DNA from: Aalborg-AAW-1 sp964458335
GTDB taxonomy: Bacteria > Patescibacteriota > Gracilibacteria > Absconditabacterales > Absconditicoccaceae
Assembly (NCBI GenBank): GCA_964458335.1
Contig: CAYWIJ010000004.1
Location: 1-64,000, forward strand
Length of the DNA: 64,000 bases
Direction of reading: 5' to 3'
Each line of letters starts with the position of its first letter. Positions within the stretch are counted from its first letter, which is position 1. Of this stretch, positions 41,200 to 51,992 are shown in pieces. The notes below the pieces were generated by a model. It searched no databases, was not told where the DNA came from, and saw only the letters and a list, made by a program, of their open reading frames with translations. The translations under genes were made by a program, and so were the position numbers.

Positions 41200-41435
41200 C
41201 AAGTGATTCAAATAAATATTATATAATATTTTTATATTATGTCATGATATATTTTTTTATATCAATAATAAGATTATCCTTTTCACATAATTTCATTATA
41301 CTCTACTAAAGGGCATACCTTTCAAGAAATTCTTAGTTTTCTCTTTAATCGAGTAAATACAATAGGAATAAAATATAAATAAATGACATTTGTTTGCAAG
41401 ACAATTTTAAATAATTCTATCCTTATAGTTCTCTC

Positions 41436-42581
41436 ATGTTCTATCTTATCCGTACTCTAAAAGAAGATGATTGAAAGAGCATCAATACTGATTTTATCTT
41501 AGAAGCCCAAGATGAGAGTATTGTTAAAGATTTTTTCAATAACAATAAAATTATTATTTTGGGAATTTCTCAAGTACAAGGACGACCTCTATCAGCAGAA
41601 TTTTTTTGAGAATTTCAAATTACAGAAGATCAGACTAGTACATTCTGCATGAAGGCAGATACTATTGAAGCAGTAGTACAACGTTGTATAGATCTATGAC
41701 TACCTATTATACAAATCAATAATAATAAAAATCCTATATCTCCAGAAATATCTAAAAATCTTATCAATCAAATTACACAAAAGAAAATAGAGCAAATCAA
41801 TAAATTAAAAAGTGAAACGGCAGCAAAAAAAGAAAAAGAAAATAAATTAATGGAAGACAAGAAAAAAGAAAAAATATTAAAAGTAATAGAAGATACATTA
41901 CAAGATATCAAAAAACTTGAAGAAGTTCATAAAGATGATAATAATATTGTAAATGAAAAAAGAAAACTGAATGACCTTAAAGAACAACTCACCAAAATTA
42001 GAATGTGATCCAATTTAGAGAAGGCAACTTCAACTTTAGAGGAAACTTTCGCTTTGATGGAACAAATAGAAATGGCCTCTATACATACTCTCAAAGAACA
42101 AGAGCAAAAAATTTATGAAGGTACAATTGTATCAAATATTGATATCATTAGAGAACTTGATAAAATTAAGAGAGCACAACAAGTGAACCAAGCAGGGACT
42201 AAAAAAACATCTTCAGATTTATATTATACCTATCTTGGTATAGTATGACTCTACCAAAAATTTATTGCTAAGGATATTGTCAATAAAACATCTCAAGTAA
42301 AAAATATTGTAGCCAATATTACTCCTTACTTTTCTTTTGCAGCGATGATATGAGCTTTATGAACTAGTCTTTTCTTTTATTATTATCTTATCTCAGATCA
42401 ACTTCACTACAATATTCTCCTTACTATGATAGCATTAGGAATCTTTAATCTTATACGATCTCTCCTCATTGCGCTTTTCAAAGCAAAGACTATTTTTACT
42501 CATTTACTCTATATTATTCTTGCTATTATCATAACAATAATTATACACAAGATTATACTCGTATTTTTTGCTCTTGTATAA
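41436..42581 (+). CDS. Coiled-coil membrane protein, unknown
   Basis: The frame gives 381 residues. Residues 1-110 are a mixed alpha-beta N-terminal part (DDGKSINTDFILEAQDES...). Residues about 120-270 are a strongly charged Lys/Glu coiled coil (KKEKENKLMEDKKKEKI). The last third has three or four hydrophobic segments, from about residue 290 to the end (PYFSFAAMIGALGTSLFFYYY, ILLTMIALGIFNLI, and two more). Several TGA are in the membrane part. I recognise no family, though the shape, a coiled-coil cytosolic part and a membrane tail, recalls type II secretion F-like scaffolds. It starts 236 bases from the divergent ATPase gene, and the next gene follows by 9 bases. Confidence 0.68.
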
Positions 42582-42590
42582 CAATCTTAT

Positions 42591-43910
42591 ATGATTGAAT
42601 TTCTTGTTATTAGTACTATCAGCACCCTTATTGGCTATTTTTTTATATGGATAGACTTATATCGACTCACTCTTCTTCCTCTCTTTTTTATCTTAGTATT
42701 TATTGTTACTAGTTTAGGATGAATTTCAGTATGATCTTTTACAAAGGAGCAAATTAAAAATCATGGAGCATTACTTTCATGGTGAGTTATTATCATTGGA
42801 ATTACTACTTTACTCATCAATCAGTGATTGGTACGATATCATGTTATATCTATTACGGTCATCATCAATATAATACTCTATATCAGCTCCTACCAATGGG
42901 ATTATCATGAAGGTAAAGAGATTTTTTTAGGATGATTAGCAATATCATTTTTGATTGCATTGATCTATACTCTTTGAACACAACAATATCATCTCTTAGC
43001 TATTATTATTAGTATTGCTAGCGTTCTCTTTTTATGATTATTACATATCTTATTTTATCTCTTTCCATCATTAGATCAAAAAGACATTACAATCATTATT
43101 CATCAACAAGAATTTGCGCTCTATGCTTGTTTAGGAGTGATACTATATCGGATTTTTCAACCAAATTACAATGCAATAGTAGTGTCACAATTAGCATTTA
43201 TCACTCTCTGTATAGGAGTAAGACAAACATACCTTACAAGACAACAAGAAATAAAACATGAAAAAAAATCCTGACTCAGTGGACGTTCACTTCTTGCCTG
43301 ACAGAAAGTATTAGAATGGTATGATGACCAGAATAAAGCTTTTGATCTCCATCTCTTTAACTTTCTGATCCAAAAATGATATATGCCATCTCATTATGGG
43401 ATGAAAATATTACAATATGCTCAGATAGCTCTAATTATTATACTCGTATGAATCAGTATTCGAGGACTTTTCAATCACACAGGACAAACATTACTTCGAT
43501 ATCGATTGGGAATTCTCTGTTTTATTATTACACTCTTTGGGATCAATTCTCAAGAAAAATTTATCAAATACTACAAAACTATCGCAATAGGTCTTATTAC
43601 TGGTTCATATTACATTACTCTCTTCGATAGTATAGGTCATAGTAGTACATTCACATGGGGCTCACTCATATGGCTCTGCCTCAATATGATTTGTTGTCTA
43701 TTTTACGAAGATATTTTCCCGAAATCTAAAGATATTTTCACTAAAAAAGATATTCTCTTTTGGCTTAGTATGATTATTATAGGAAGTATAATCACTACTC
43801 TATCTCTTATATCACTCCCATTAAACTGATCTATTCTCTTTGCCTTATGATGTATTATTATTGGTATGGTTAGTTATTTCTCATATCATATCTGGAAAAA
43901 AATAAACTAA
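42591..43910 (+). CDS. Polytopic membrane protein, unknown
   Basis: The frame gives 439 residues with about 11 hydrophobic helices. A hydrophilic loop of about 60 residues lies near 215-260 (RQQEIKHEKKSGLSGRS, WYDDQNKAFDLH). Thirteen of about 33 glycines are TGA, among the highest shares seen. I find no transporter motif that I can name. It begins nine bases after the coiled-coil membrane protein and both end at the shared terminator, so they probably form one two-gene operon and may act in one membrane complex. A flippase, oligosaccharide polymerase or unknown transporter are alternatives. Confidence 0.7.
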
Positions 43911-43938
43911 TATATCTATGATCTAATGAATACATATT

Positions 43939-43973
43939 AAAAAATCTACTGAATCATCATCAATAGATTTTTT
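43939..43973. terminator. Bidirectional terminator (AAATCTA...TAGATTT type)
   Basis: AAAAAATCTA (43939-43948) pairs with TAGATTTTTT (43964-43973). The same stem with a similar loop (CTGAA...TCAA) recurs at 55814. It serves the membrane operon and convergent typA. Confidence 0.85.
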
Positions 43974-44012
43974 AGTATGTATGTATTTACAGTTATAGAA
44001 GATATAAATTCT

Positions 44013-45836
44013 CTATTGTAAGTTTTTTCTTGCTACTGCTCTTGCTCCTTCTGTAAGGTATATCTTACGAATTCTGATAGTCTTCGGTGTAATCTCTACA
44101 TATTCATCAGTACCGATATAGGCAAGCGCATCTTCAAGAGTCATCTTATGAATAGGTTCGAGTCTCATCGCTTCGTCATGACCCTGTGATCTCATATTCG
44201 TGAGTTGCTTATTTTTAGTCAGATTTACTTCCATATCACCTGGTTTTGCAGATTCACCGACCACCATTCCCTCATACAATTCATCACCTGGTTCTACAAA
44301 GATCGTTCCTCTTTCTTGTAATTTCCAGATACTATATCTCATCGCCACTCCTTTATCCATAGAAGTCATGGAACCATTGATTCTCTTTTTAATTTCTCCT
44401 TTATGTCTATCGTAATGAGAGAATGAACTATACATGATACCCTCACCTTTTGTCATCAGAATAAATTCTGCTCTCAGACCTAACAATCCTCTCGTCGGAC
44501 ACTCAAACGTCAACGTCGTCAATCCATTATGTGAAACCATGTCAGTCATAATTCCTTTACGATCTGATAACATAGTAATAATAGTACCAGAAAGATCATC
44601 AGCAACCGTAATTACTACTTGTTCGATTGGCTCCATAAGTTTACCTTCTTCCTTTTTCATAATCACTTGAGGAGCAGATACTTGAAGCTCGAATCACTCT
44701 CTTCTCATCGTCTCAATCAGTACAGAAAGATGAAGTTCTCCTCTACCAGATACTGGATATCTATTACCTTGATCAAAATCTACTTTCAATCCTACATTAG
44801 TCTCCAATTCTCTCGCCAATCTATCCATGATATTACGAGAAGTAACCAATTTCCCATCACGCCCCATAAATGGACTATCATTTACTAAGAAATCCATAGT
44901 CAACGTAGGCTCATCCACATGAATAGGAGGGAGTTGTGTTGTACCTTCTTCACCAACTGTCTCTCCCACGAAGATATCACTCATACCAGCAATAGTCACT
45001 ACATCACCAGATCTTGCTTCTTTTTGCTCAATTCTTGTAAGTCCAAGCGTAGTAAATACTCTAGAGATTTTTCCTTTACGCTGATTTCCATCATTATCAA
45101 AAACAATAACTTGCTGACCAGGTGTAAGTGTACCTGCATAGATACGTCCTACTCCAAGTCTTCATAAGTAATCATCATATCCCAGATTTACTACTTGCAT
45201 TTGCAAAGGTTCTGAAGAACGATCCTCAGGTGGAGTCACATGATCCAAAATCATATCAAAGATAGGGGTAATGTCTTTCGGAGGATTTGCAGGATCAAAA
45301 CCATCTAATGATTTCATAGCATATCCATTTTTTGCACTTGCATAGACAATAGGAAAATCAGCTTGCTCATCATTTGCTCCTAAGGTAATAAAGAGGTCAA
45401 ATAATTCATCAATCACCCATTGAGGTCTCGCCGTAGGTTTATCAATTTTATTGATCACAACAATAGGTTTCAAACCCAATTCAAGAGATTTTTTCAATAC
45501 AAATTTTGTCTGAGGCATGGGTCCTTCATATGCATCTACTACAAGAAGTACAGAATCTACCATACGCAATACTCTCTCCACTTCAGATCCGAAATCAGCA
45601 TGTCATGGTGTATCTACGATGTTAATAGTTTCAGTCACACCATCATGCTCATAAGAGATAGCAGTATTTTTTGCATAAATTGTGATACCTCTTTCACGTT
45701 CTTGATCATTATTATCCATAAGTAAATCAGCACCCTCAAGTTTAGCAAGAGTACCAGATTGTTGAAGAAGTTGATCCACAAGAGAGGTTTTTCCATGATC
45801 AACATGGGCAATAATAGCAACCGTACGCACAGACAT
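44013..45836 (-). CDS. typA: Translational GTPase TypA/BipA
   Basis: Ribosome-binding GTPase of the EF-G type, important under stress and in ribosome assembly. The frame gives 607 residues, the family length. GTPase motifs are AHVDHGKTSL (G1), RGITI (G2), DTPGHADFG (G3), NKIDKP (G4) and SAKNGYA (G5 area). The C-terminal domain V-like part with GRGELHLSVLIETMRREG and the TypA-specific tail through EGARAVARKN follow. Only a few glycines are TGA (DTPGHADFG, DYLGRLG, REGFELQ), far fewer than in the membrane genes. It ends in TAG and is followed by a shared terminator. Confidence 0.97.
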
Positions 45837-46113
45837 AAGAAAATCAATAAAAAAATTAAATAATCTACGAAGAACTATGATAGCATATTATCATATCCAC
45901 ACAGAACACAAATAACAATATAACAAGCAGAAAAAACAGTCAGAAACTCGATGTTTGGAAACTTGAGATACAGAAAATACAATTTGCCTATAATAATATA
46001 ATGGAAAAGAGGAGAAATGCAAGCATTTTTCACTACAAATGTATACATATTGAATTATATATCATATTTCAGTATAGTATAGCAATGCTCAATCAATTTA
46101 TCACTCTACATCA

Positions 46114-46632
46114 ATGGAAAATTCATCAAAACTTAATAGAGAGAATAGACAGAGGAAAAAACTCAGGAACGCTTCTCATATCATCAATTCTCAAAAAAAG
46201 CTTATCACTACTCTTTCCAATATTATATCATCATGAATTTGATATTTACCATGAGCTGGTCCACTAAAAAGTTTAGGAGAATGATTTATTTGAAAAGATT
46301 TTTTGTCCAAGAGACAAATCAAATGACCAGAACAACTTTTAAAAATAATTGCAGGCATCAGTTGATTAACTGGATATTCTTATATCATAACACCATATCT
46401 CCATGGACAGGAAGTATCTTTTCATGATGTTGGTCGTTATGCAACATTAGAATTGGTCAATGCAATAGTGTATAGCCTATCTCTATTAGTTGCTGGAGGA
46501 GAAGAAGCAAAAAAAGTAAAAAACATTAAAAGTCAGCTTTACCATACCTTAAAACATCCTACAACTATCATAAAAAAGAAATGATGAAATTCCAATACAC
46601 TACGCCATAAAGATAATCCTCAAAAACACTAA
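46114..46632 (+). CDS. Small protein with a pre-toxin-TG-like stretch
   Basis: The frame gives 172 residues. A basic, Asn/Arg/Lys-rich N-terminus (residues 1-40) is followed by IGYLPGAGPLKSLGEGFIGK, then DFLSKRQIKGPEQLLKIIAGI, which has the spacing of the PT-TG (pre-toxin TG) domain seen next to toxin domains in polymorphic toxins: a PxxG, a GKD, then LLKIIA. A hydrophobic segment near 115-135 and a Lys-rich tail end it. Nine or more glycines are TGA. An overlapping frame starting at 46001 gives a shorter peptide that ends at 46267; this one is favoured for its length and composition. The toxin link is a resemblance only. Confidence 0.55.
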
Positions 46633-46656
46633 TCCCTTTCAATATTTTTCTATTAT

Positions 46657-47154
46657 ATGAATTTCTTTAAAAAAATATACCATCATCGACAAATTTTTAG
46701 GAAAAAACCATGAGTCGCACAAGCGTTATGGATTATACCTATTTTTTGATTATTAAAGAATCTCATTGATACTCTCATTATAGGAAAAGACATCATTTCA
46801 GAAAGAAGATTTACCATAAAAGAAAAATTCTTTAAGACACTCTCTGCATTATTTTCACTATGTTTTTGGTGGATAGTTATCTACTACTCGATGAGAGACA
46901 ACCTCAATACGTATATTCTTCTTAGTCTTACCACGCTACTCCAAGCTGGGAATTGGTGATGTTATATCATAGGAGTATATTTTTCTGGTGAATTACAAAA
47001 CATTATTTTCAGACAAAGGTCAGCATTCAGAGAGCAGACGAATAAAGTCCTCACTACAGCCAAGACTTGAGCAAAAAAAGTAATTATAACAACCAAAGAA
47101 AGTACTCAGACTATCTGAAACACCATCAAGAAAGTAAGAATAAAGAGAAAATAA
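46657..47154 (+). CDS. Small membrane protein, unknown
   Basis: The frame gives 165 residues. A basic N-terminus (MNFFKKIYHHRQIFRKK) is followed by three or four hydrophobic segments (about residues 24-38, 65-85, 92-112) and a basic tail with Lys and Thr. Several glycines are TGA. It starts 24 bases after the previous gene, so both are likely co-transcribed and may form a pair with it. Its stop is three bases from the stop of convergent sufB. I recognise no family. Confidence 0.62.
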
Positions 47155-47157
47155 TAA

Positions 47158-48546
47158 TTACCCTACACTTCCTTCCATCTCCATCTCGATCAAAGTATTG
47201 AGTTCTCCTGCATACTCGAGAGGGAGTTTTTTGACTACATCAGAGAAGAATCCATTCACCACCATCGCCATCGCTTTCTCTTCTTCGATACCACGCGACA
47301 TCATATAGAACAGCAGCGCTTCATCGACTTTTCCAGCACTTGCCTCATGAGCTATCGTAGCACTATCATTGTCGACATGAATATAAGGAATAGTTGTAGA
47401 TACAGAGAGATCATCAATCAGCAAGGCATCACACTCCGTAGCATTCGTAGCATTTTCAGCAGTTGCTTTTACATCTACGATACCACGATAGGTAGCGATA
47501 CCTCCATCCTTGGAGATAGACTTGGATACAATCGTAGAACTGGTATCGCGTCAAATATGGATAACTTTACTTCCGGTATCTTGATTTTGGTTCGCACCAG
47601 CTACAGCGATACCGAGCATATCAGCCTTTGATCTATGACCTTTCAAGATAGAACACGGATATAACATCGTCGTACATGATCACAGATTTCCATTTACCCA
47701 TTCTACGTATCCATCATCCTCCACGATCGCTCTCTTGGTATTCAGGTTATAGGTATTGGTCGATCGGTTCTCTACGGAGCTATATCTCATCTGTGCCCTC
47801 TTCCCTACATACACTTCTACAAGTCCTGCATGGAGTGATTTTTTATCAAACTTGGGAGCAGAACATCCTTCGATATAGTCTCCTTTCGCATCATCATCGA
47901 TGATAATCAGCGTATGCTCAAACTGCCCTCCTCCATACGTATTCATACGAAAATATGCTTGTAACGGTTCATCCACGATGACTCATTTTGGTACATAAAT
48001 AAACGTACCTCCTGACCACACCGCTCCGTGTAAGGCAGCAAATTTATGGTCGTGAGCGGGGACGAGCTTCATGAAATACTTCTTTACCAATTCAGGATAT
48101 TTATTGATTGCTTCAGGCATATCTTCAAAAATCACACCCTTTTCAGCCCATTTCATTTTCAGTTTATGATAGACGTTTTGACTATCCATCTGTCCTCCAG
48201 CTCCAGCGAGATATTTACGTTCAGCCTCAGGGATACCCAGACGAGCAAACTTTTCTTTAATCGTAGGATCTACTTGATCTCGGTCAGTCTGATAGTTTTC
48301 AGCATTTTTTGGTTTTGCGTAATAGACGATTTCATCGAAATGCAATCCCGAGAGATCTGGTCACCATGTTGGCATCGCTTTTTCATAAAAAATCTTTAAT
48401 GATTTCAATCTATGATCCAACATTCGCTGAGGTTCATCTTGATCAGCCGAGATTGCTCTCACGGTTTCTTCAGTTAAACTATCCAAAAAAATTGAATATT
48501 CTAGATTATCAGGCGTTTCTAAAGTATGTTTCAGTGATGATGTCAT
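47158..48546 (-). CDS. sufB: Fe-S cluster scaffold SufB
   Basis: Core scaffold of the SUF system, where clusters are built with SufC and partners. The frame gives 462 residues. NTYGGGQFEHTLIIIDDDA and YIEGCSAP are hallmark segments, the Cys of the latter being the usual SufB site. VENRSTNTYNLNTKRAIV, GIATYRGIVDV and the IAHEASAGKVDEALLFYM end are SufB-specific. A few TGA code Gly, including WGPDLSG. The stop is TAA. sufC lies 1.7 kb upstream in the same direction with three genes between. A cysteine desulfurase and SufD are not in the window. Confidence 0.96.
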
Positions 48547-48577
48547 AAATTATATGTATAATATTATTTAAATTTAC

Positions 48578-48994
48578 TTACTTCGATATCATTATAGCCA
48601 TACCAACAAGGATCACAAGTGTTCCTATAATAAATCTCCACGTAATAACCTCTTGAAAGAAAAAATATCCTACAATACCTAGTAAGATTGTCATCCCACC
48701 AGTAACAATAAGAGGAACATAAGCAAGAGCTACACCGTGTCCATAGAGTGCACTATATCCGTAATTCAATCCTACAAATGCTAATCATAACAATAACATT
48801 CCTCGGTGAAGTTGTACAGGACTTTCTGATCATTTAAAAAAGAGATACAGTATTACAAAGATAAGTGATGCTGATCCTAACGCTATCGCATTGACCAAGA
48901 GTGGACTATACCCTGCTAAAAACTTTTGTGATGTTCCCATCAATGTTCCTGAAGCCATTGCAAAGAAAAACAAACCTATTACTTGTGGTGTCAT
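48578..48994 (-). CDS. EamA/DMT-type transporter half
   Basis: The frame gives 138 residues, four helices, the size of a single EamA module. Segments MTPQVIGLFFFAMASGTLMG, NAIALGSASLIFVIL and YVPLIVTGGMTILLGIVGYF, then FQEVITWRFIIGTLVILVGM are typical of drug/metabolite transporter halves; the last matches the module end ILxGxxLI. It may dimerise to form a working transporter, as in the small multidrug resistance arrangement. Two TGA glycines. It lies upstream of sufB and may be co-transcribed. No substrate can be read. Confidence 0.77.
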
Positions 48995-49003
48995 AGTTAC
49001 ATA

Positions 49004-49339
49004 TTATAATCAAATAAAATTATATTCATAGATACTCATATCGACTATCCCATCAACTACTTGTATTTCCTCTTGTTGAAGAAGTTTAATCTGTTCAAGT
49101 CATTTTTCTCACAGTTTCAACGTACTGATATATCATTGCTTATTGATAACTCTCCATCGGGGGAATAATCAAACTCACCCTTTTCGCTCAGTGGGTGACA
49201 TACTCGTCAATACTCTCCCTACCATTCGACCAGAGCTATGGATACCATAACGGATATCAAGCTGTATTGCTAACTCTCCATATGAAACTACCATTCCATA
49301 TGGGATACGTTGAATCAATGCTATAAGCTCTTGTTTCAT
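49004..49339 (-). CDS. Alkyltransferase-like (MGMT-fold) protein without catalytic Cys
   Basis: The frame gives 111 residues. IQRIPYGMVVSYGELAIQL and SGRMVGRVLT are the DNA-binding half of the O6-alkylguanine transferase fold. The acceptor motif P-C-H-R-V is FPRWRVINKQGYIS, so there is no active-site Cys at this place; the nearest match is the alkyltransferase-like (ATL) P-W-H-R-V family, which flags damaged bases for excision repair. Position 2 is Arg and position 3 Trp, shifted from ATL. Five or more glycines are TGA. Its activity is therefore uncertain, but the fold is clear. Confidence 0.8.
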
Positions 49340-49365
49340 TACAAAGCAAATCAACAATTTAAAAT

Positions 49366-50055
49366 CTATAATTCAAAATTTATAATTTCTTTCCAATCCC
49401 CTTCTTTCAACCCATCAATTGTCCAATCAGCAATCCTTATTCTTTGCAACTCACTACAGGTATTATCTATTGCTTCACACATCTTCTTGACCTGATGATA
49501 TTTTCCTTCTACAAGAGTAAGATAAAAAGAATACATATCAATCCTAACCGCTTTCGCAGGACGAGTGACATACTCATCGATCTGAACTCCCTGTTCAAGT
49601 TTGGATAAGTCCATGTCAGAAATTTCTTTTTCACATATTACTTTATACTCTTTTTCTTTACCAGACTTAGGAGAAGTAAGACGATGATTGAGGTTTCCAT
49701 CACTGGTTGCAAGTACTAATCCTGTCGTATCTTGATCTAATCTGCCAGCGATCTTGAGCATAGGTGCGTAGATACAATTCTCAAGCAAATATTTATAACT
49801 TTTATGTCCTCATTCATCAATCTCACTACACACATATCCTGAAGGTTTATTAAGTAGGATACTCACCTCTTGTTTCACAACAAATTCCAATTCATCATCT
49901 ATCTGTATCACATCTCCATCGATCACATAAAAACCATGATCATACTCAATATATCCGTTTATCATTACTCTCCCATTACGAAAAAATTTCTTCGCATCTC
50001 TTCTCGAAAGCAACTGAAGTTGTGATAAATATTTGTCGATACGGATAGTTTGCAT
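49366..50055 (-). CDS. rsuA: RsuA-family 16S rRNA pseudouridine synthase
   Basis: Turns uridine into pseudouridine in rRNA. The frame gives 229 residues. An N-terminal S4 RNA-binding domain (IRIDKYLSQLQLLSRRDAK) leads to LNKPSGYVCS and the catalytic GRLDQDTTGLVLATSDG with the active Asp in R-L-D. EGKYHQVKKM and LQRIRIADWTIDGLK close it. The ATG at 50055 directly precedes the S4 domain; a longer upstream start is possible. One TGA codes Gly. It lies between an ATL-type gene and sufC. Confidence 0.93.
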
Positions 50056-50088
50056 AAATAATAATGAAAAGCAAATACTACAAAGAAT

Positions 50089-50118
50089 TGTCATCCTGAC
50101 GAAGAAAGTATCCAGTAG
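50089..50118. repeat. GTCATCCTGA-type repeat, single arm
   Basis: TTGTCATCCTGACGAAGAAA continues to GTATCCAGTAG. It lies in the gap between rsuA and sufC and is a close match to the copy inside queA. Confidence 0.8.
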
Positions 50119-50247
50119 TTATAAAGAGAGAATATTACTTGTACTATAACTTCTTTATAAACTTAGAATAATGAAATAATGAATATATTTTTCTACATCT
50201 GACATTCTCTGAACATTCTGAAGTTTTTGATATGTTCTGAAATCTTC

Positions 50248-50979
50248 CTAGCTAAACCCTTTTTCTTTAATATCCAATGCTACGTTAATATCTCCTTCTT
50301 TCACAATTTTTCCTCATTCTAATACATAGACTTTATCAACTGATACATAATCTAAGATAGTAAAGTAATGGGTAATAATGATAAAAGTATTATCAGCAGT
50401 ATTAAGTTCTTGAATCATGCGAGCTACATCACGGAATGCATCGACATCTAATCCACTATCCACCTCATCGAGAAAAATATATCTAGGATTCAGAAGTTTA
50501 AGTTGCAACATCTCAATTTTTCTCCTTTCTCCTCCAGAAAATCCTACATTTACATCTCTTCGCAAAAATTCTGTATCAATATTAAGATCTTGCATCAGTG
50601 GTATGATATGTTTTTTGAATTGAACAAAAGAAAGATTCTGACTCATGGTCGCGTTATAGATTGAACGAAGAAATTCAAAGAGTTTTACTCCTTTAATCTC
50701 TGGAATAGCTTGAAACGCTACAAAAATCCCTAACTTCGCTCTCTCATGTGGATCAAGTTCAAGCACATCTATAGTTTCTCAATCAGAACTTTCAACTTTC
50801 AACTTTCAACTTTTAACTTCATAAGAAGGGTGTCCCATAATCGCCATGGCAAGTGATGATTTCCCTGATCCATTTTTTCCTAAAAGACAATAATTTTTCC
50901 CTAATTCAAAGTCTAAAGATATATTTTCAATAATTACCTTTTCTTCGACCGCAACTTGTATATTTTTAATAGATAACAT
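50248..50979 (-). CDS. sufC: Fe-S assembly ATPase SufC
   Basis: ABC-type ATPase that drives SufB. The frame gives 243 residues. Walker A is LGKNGSGKSSL, the signature FSGGERRKIEML, and Walker B YIFLDEVDSGLDVDAFRDVA, with the SufC-specific FLDE and SGLD. AFQAIPEIKGVKLFEFLR is the Q-loop. A run of the heptamer TTGAAAG (about 50787-50815) codes KSGKLKVES in a loop after Walker A. One TGA of this loop is Gly. A MarR-type gene starts 70 bases upstream. The stop is TAG. Confidence 0.95.
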
Positions 50980-51048
50980 AGGTAATTCTCTTTTCATTAC
51001 ATAAAAAACATATCCCAATTATAGAGATATGTCTTATTAATATCAAGA

Positions 51049-51540
51049 CTATTCAGAAAGTTGTTCAATAATAGATGATAATCCTTTTGTAAATTTCTTA
51101 TTTACTTTTGCAAATACCTTTTCTTCAAATTTTGCAACATCTGATGATAGAGTTTTTACAAGCTCTTTTCCTTCTTTAGTCACCGCAAGTACATTTCCTG
51201 AAGGAGTTGATACTTTTTCTTTATTGTCTTTTTTTGTTTCTTCTACTTTTTTTGCTTCTGATACTTCTTTTACCGCGACCGTTCTCGTAATCCAATTTTT
51301 TGTTTCTAGAGCTTTAAGAACATTTGATATCATCATAGCATCAAGTGATAATTCTTGTGCAAGTTGATTTTGAGAGAGTTTTGCAAGTTTACCTTTTTTG
51401 TCTGACCAAGACATATAACTCAATACCATATACTGAGCATGAGTGATACCAGATGATTTCAAAAGTTGATTAAATGATCTTTGTCGATATTGAGATGACA
51501 ACCAAAGTTGATAACCATTAAGCTTTGTAGCATTTGACAT
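51049..51540 (-). CDS. MarR-type winged-helix regulator
   Basis: The frame gives 163 residues. LLKSSGITHAQYMVLSYMSW is the MarR first helices, LSQNQLAQELSLDAMMISNV the recognition helix, LKALETKNWITRT the wing start. The wing is enlarged by a Lys/Glu/Val stretch (EVSEAKKVEETKKDN) before the second strand GNVLAVTKEGKELV. There is no Cys, so it is not a thiol or Fe-S sensor by that route. No TGA glycine. It lies directly upstream of sufC and could control it; that is inference from place only. There is no visible effector site. Confidence 0.85.
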   Translation of the reverse strand: MSNATKLNGYQLWLSSQYRQRSFNQLLKSSGITHAQYMVLSYMSWSDKKGKLAKLSQNQLAQELSLDAMMISNVLKALETKNWITRTVAVKEVSEAKKVEETKKDNKEKVSTPSGNVLAVTKEGKELVKTLSSDVAKFEEKVFAKVNKKFTKGLSSIIEQLSE

Positions 51541-51992
51541 GTGTGTGGGGGATGTTTAAATAAATAAAATTATACCTCCCTAATATGTATATATCATAGA
51601 CATTTACAAGACAAATTTACATATATACAACCAAAAATACATATTTATATACATACATATAGACTTATATAGAATAAAAGATGTAAAACACAAAAATATA
51701 CATGCATGTGTCATCCTACCTTAATACGAGATATGTCTTAATCGGAACAAAGTCTTTAATCCGAAGAATGAGGAGAGACGAGAGTAGAATGAAGGGGAAT
51801 CGAAATATCTCTATCAGATCATTACAATTACATTAAATCTTAATATACAAAACAACAGACAAGATATTTCGACTCCACTGCGTTTCGCTCAACATGACGA
51901 GTTGTTTACCTATTGTAATAACACCTAAAACACTATTGCAAGACTACCTCATTTCCCTATAAACTAATAACTAATAACTAATAACTCAAAAC
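51541..51992. other. Gene-free 452-base gap before ligA
   Basis: The first 170 bases are strongly AT-rich, with many TATATA and TACATA words. Then a repeat element follows (51709-51900) and an ACTAATA array to the ligA start. I see no gene. Confidence 0.6.
51709..51900. repeat. Composite palindromic element, about 190 bases
   Basis: Its left end TGTCATCCTACC and right end GCTCAACATGACGA are inverted, and an inner pair GAATCGAAATATCTC and GATATTTCGACTC is also inverted. It looks like two nested repeat units of the GTCAT family with the CGACTCCACTGCGTTTCGCT type. Confidence 0.6.

Noticed and set aside
46001..46267. An 88-codon frame from ATG 46001 ending in TAA
   Set aside because: It overlaps the 172-residue frame from 46114 in another phase. 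The latter is longer, carries TGA glycines at plausible spots and has a coherent domain-like stretch, so it was preferred.
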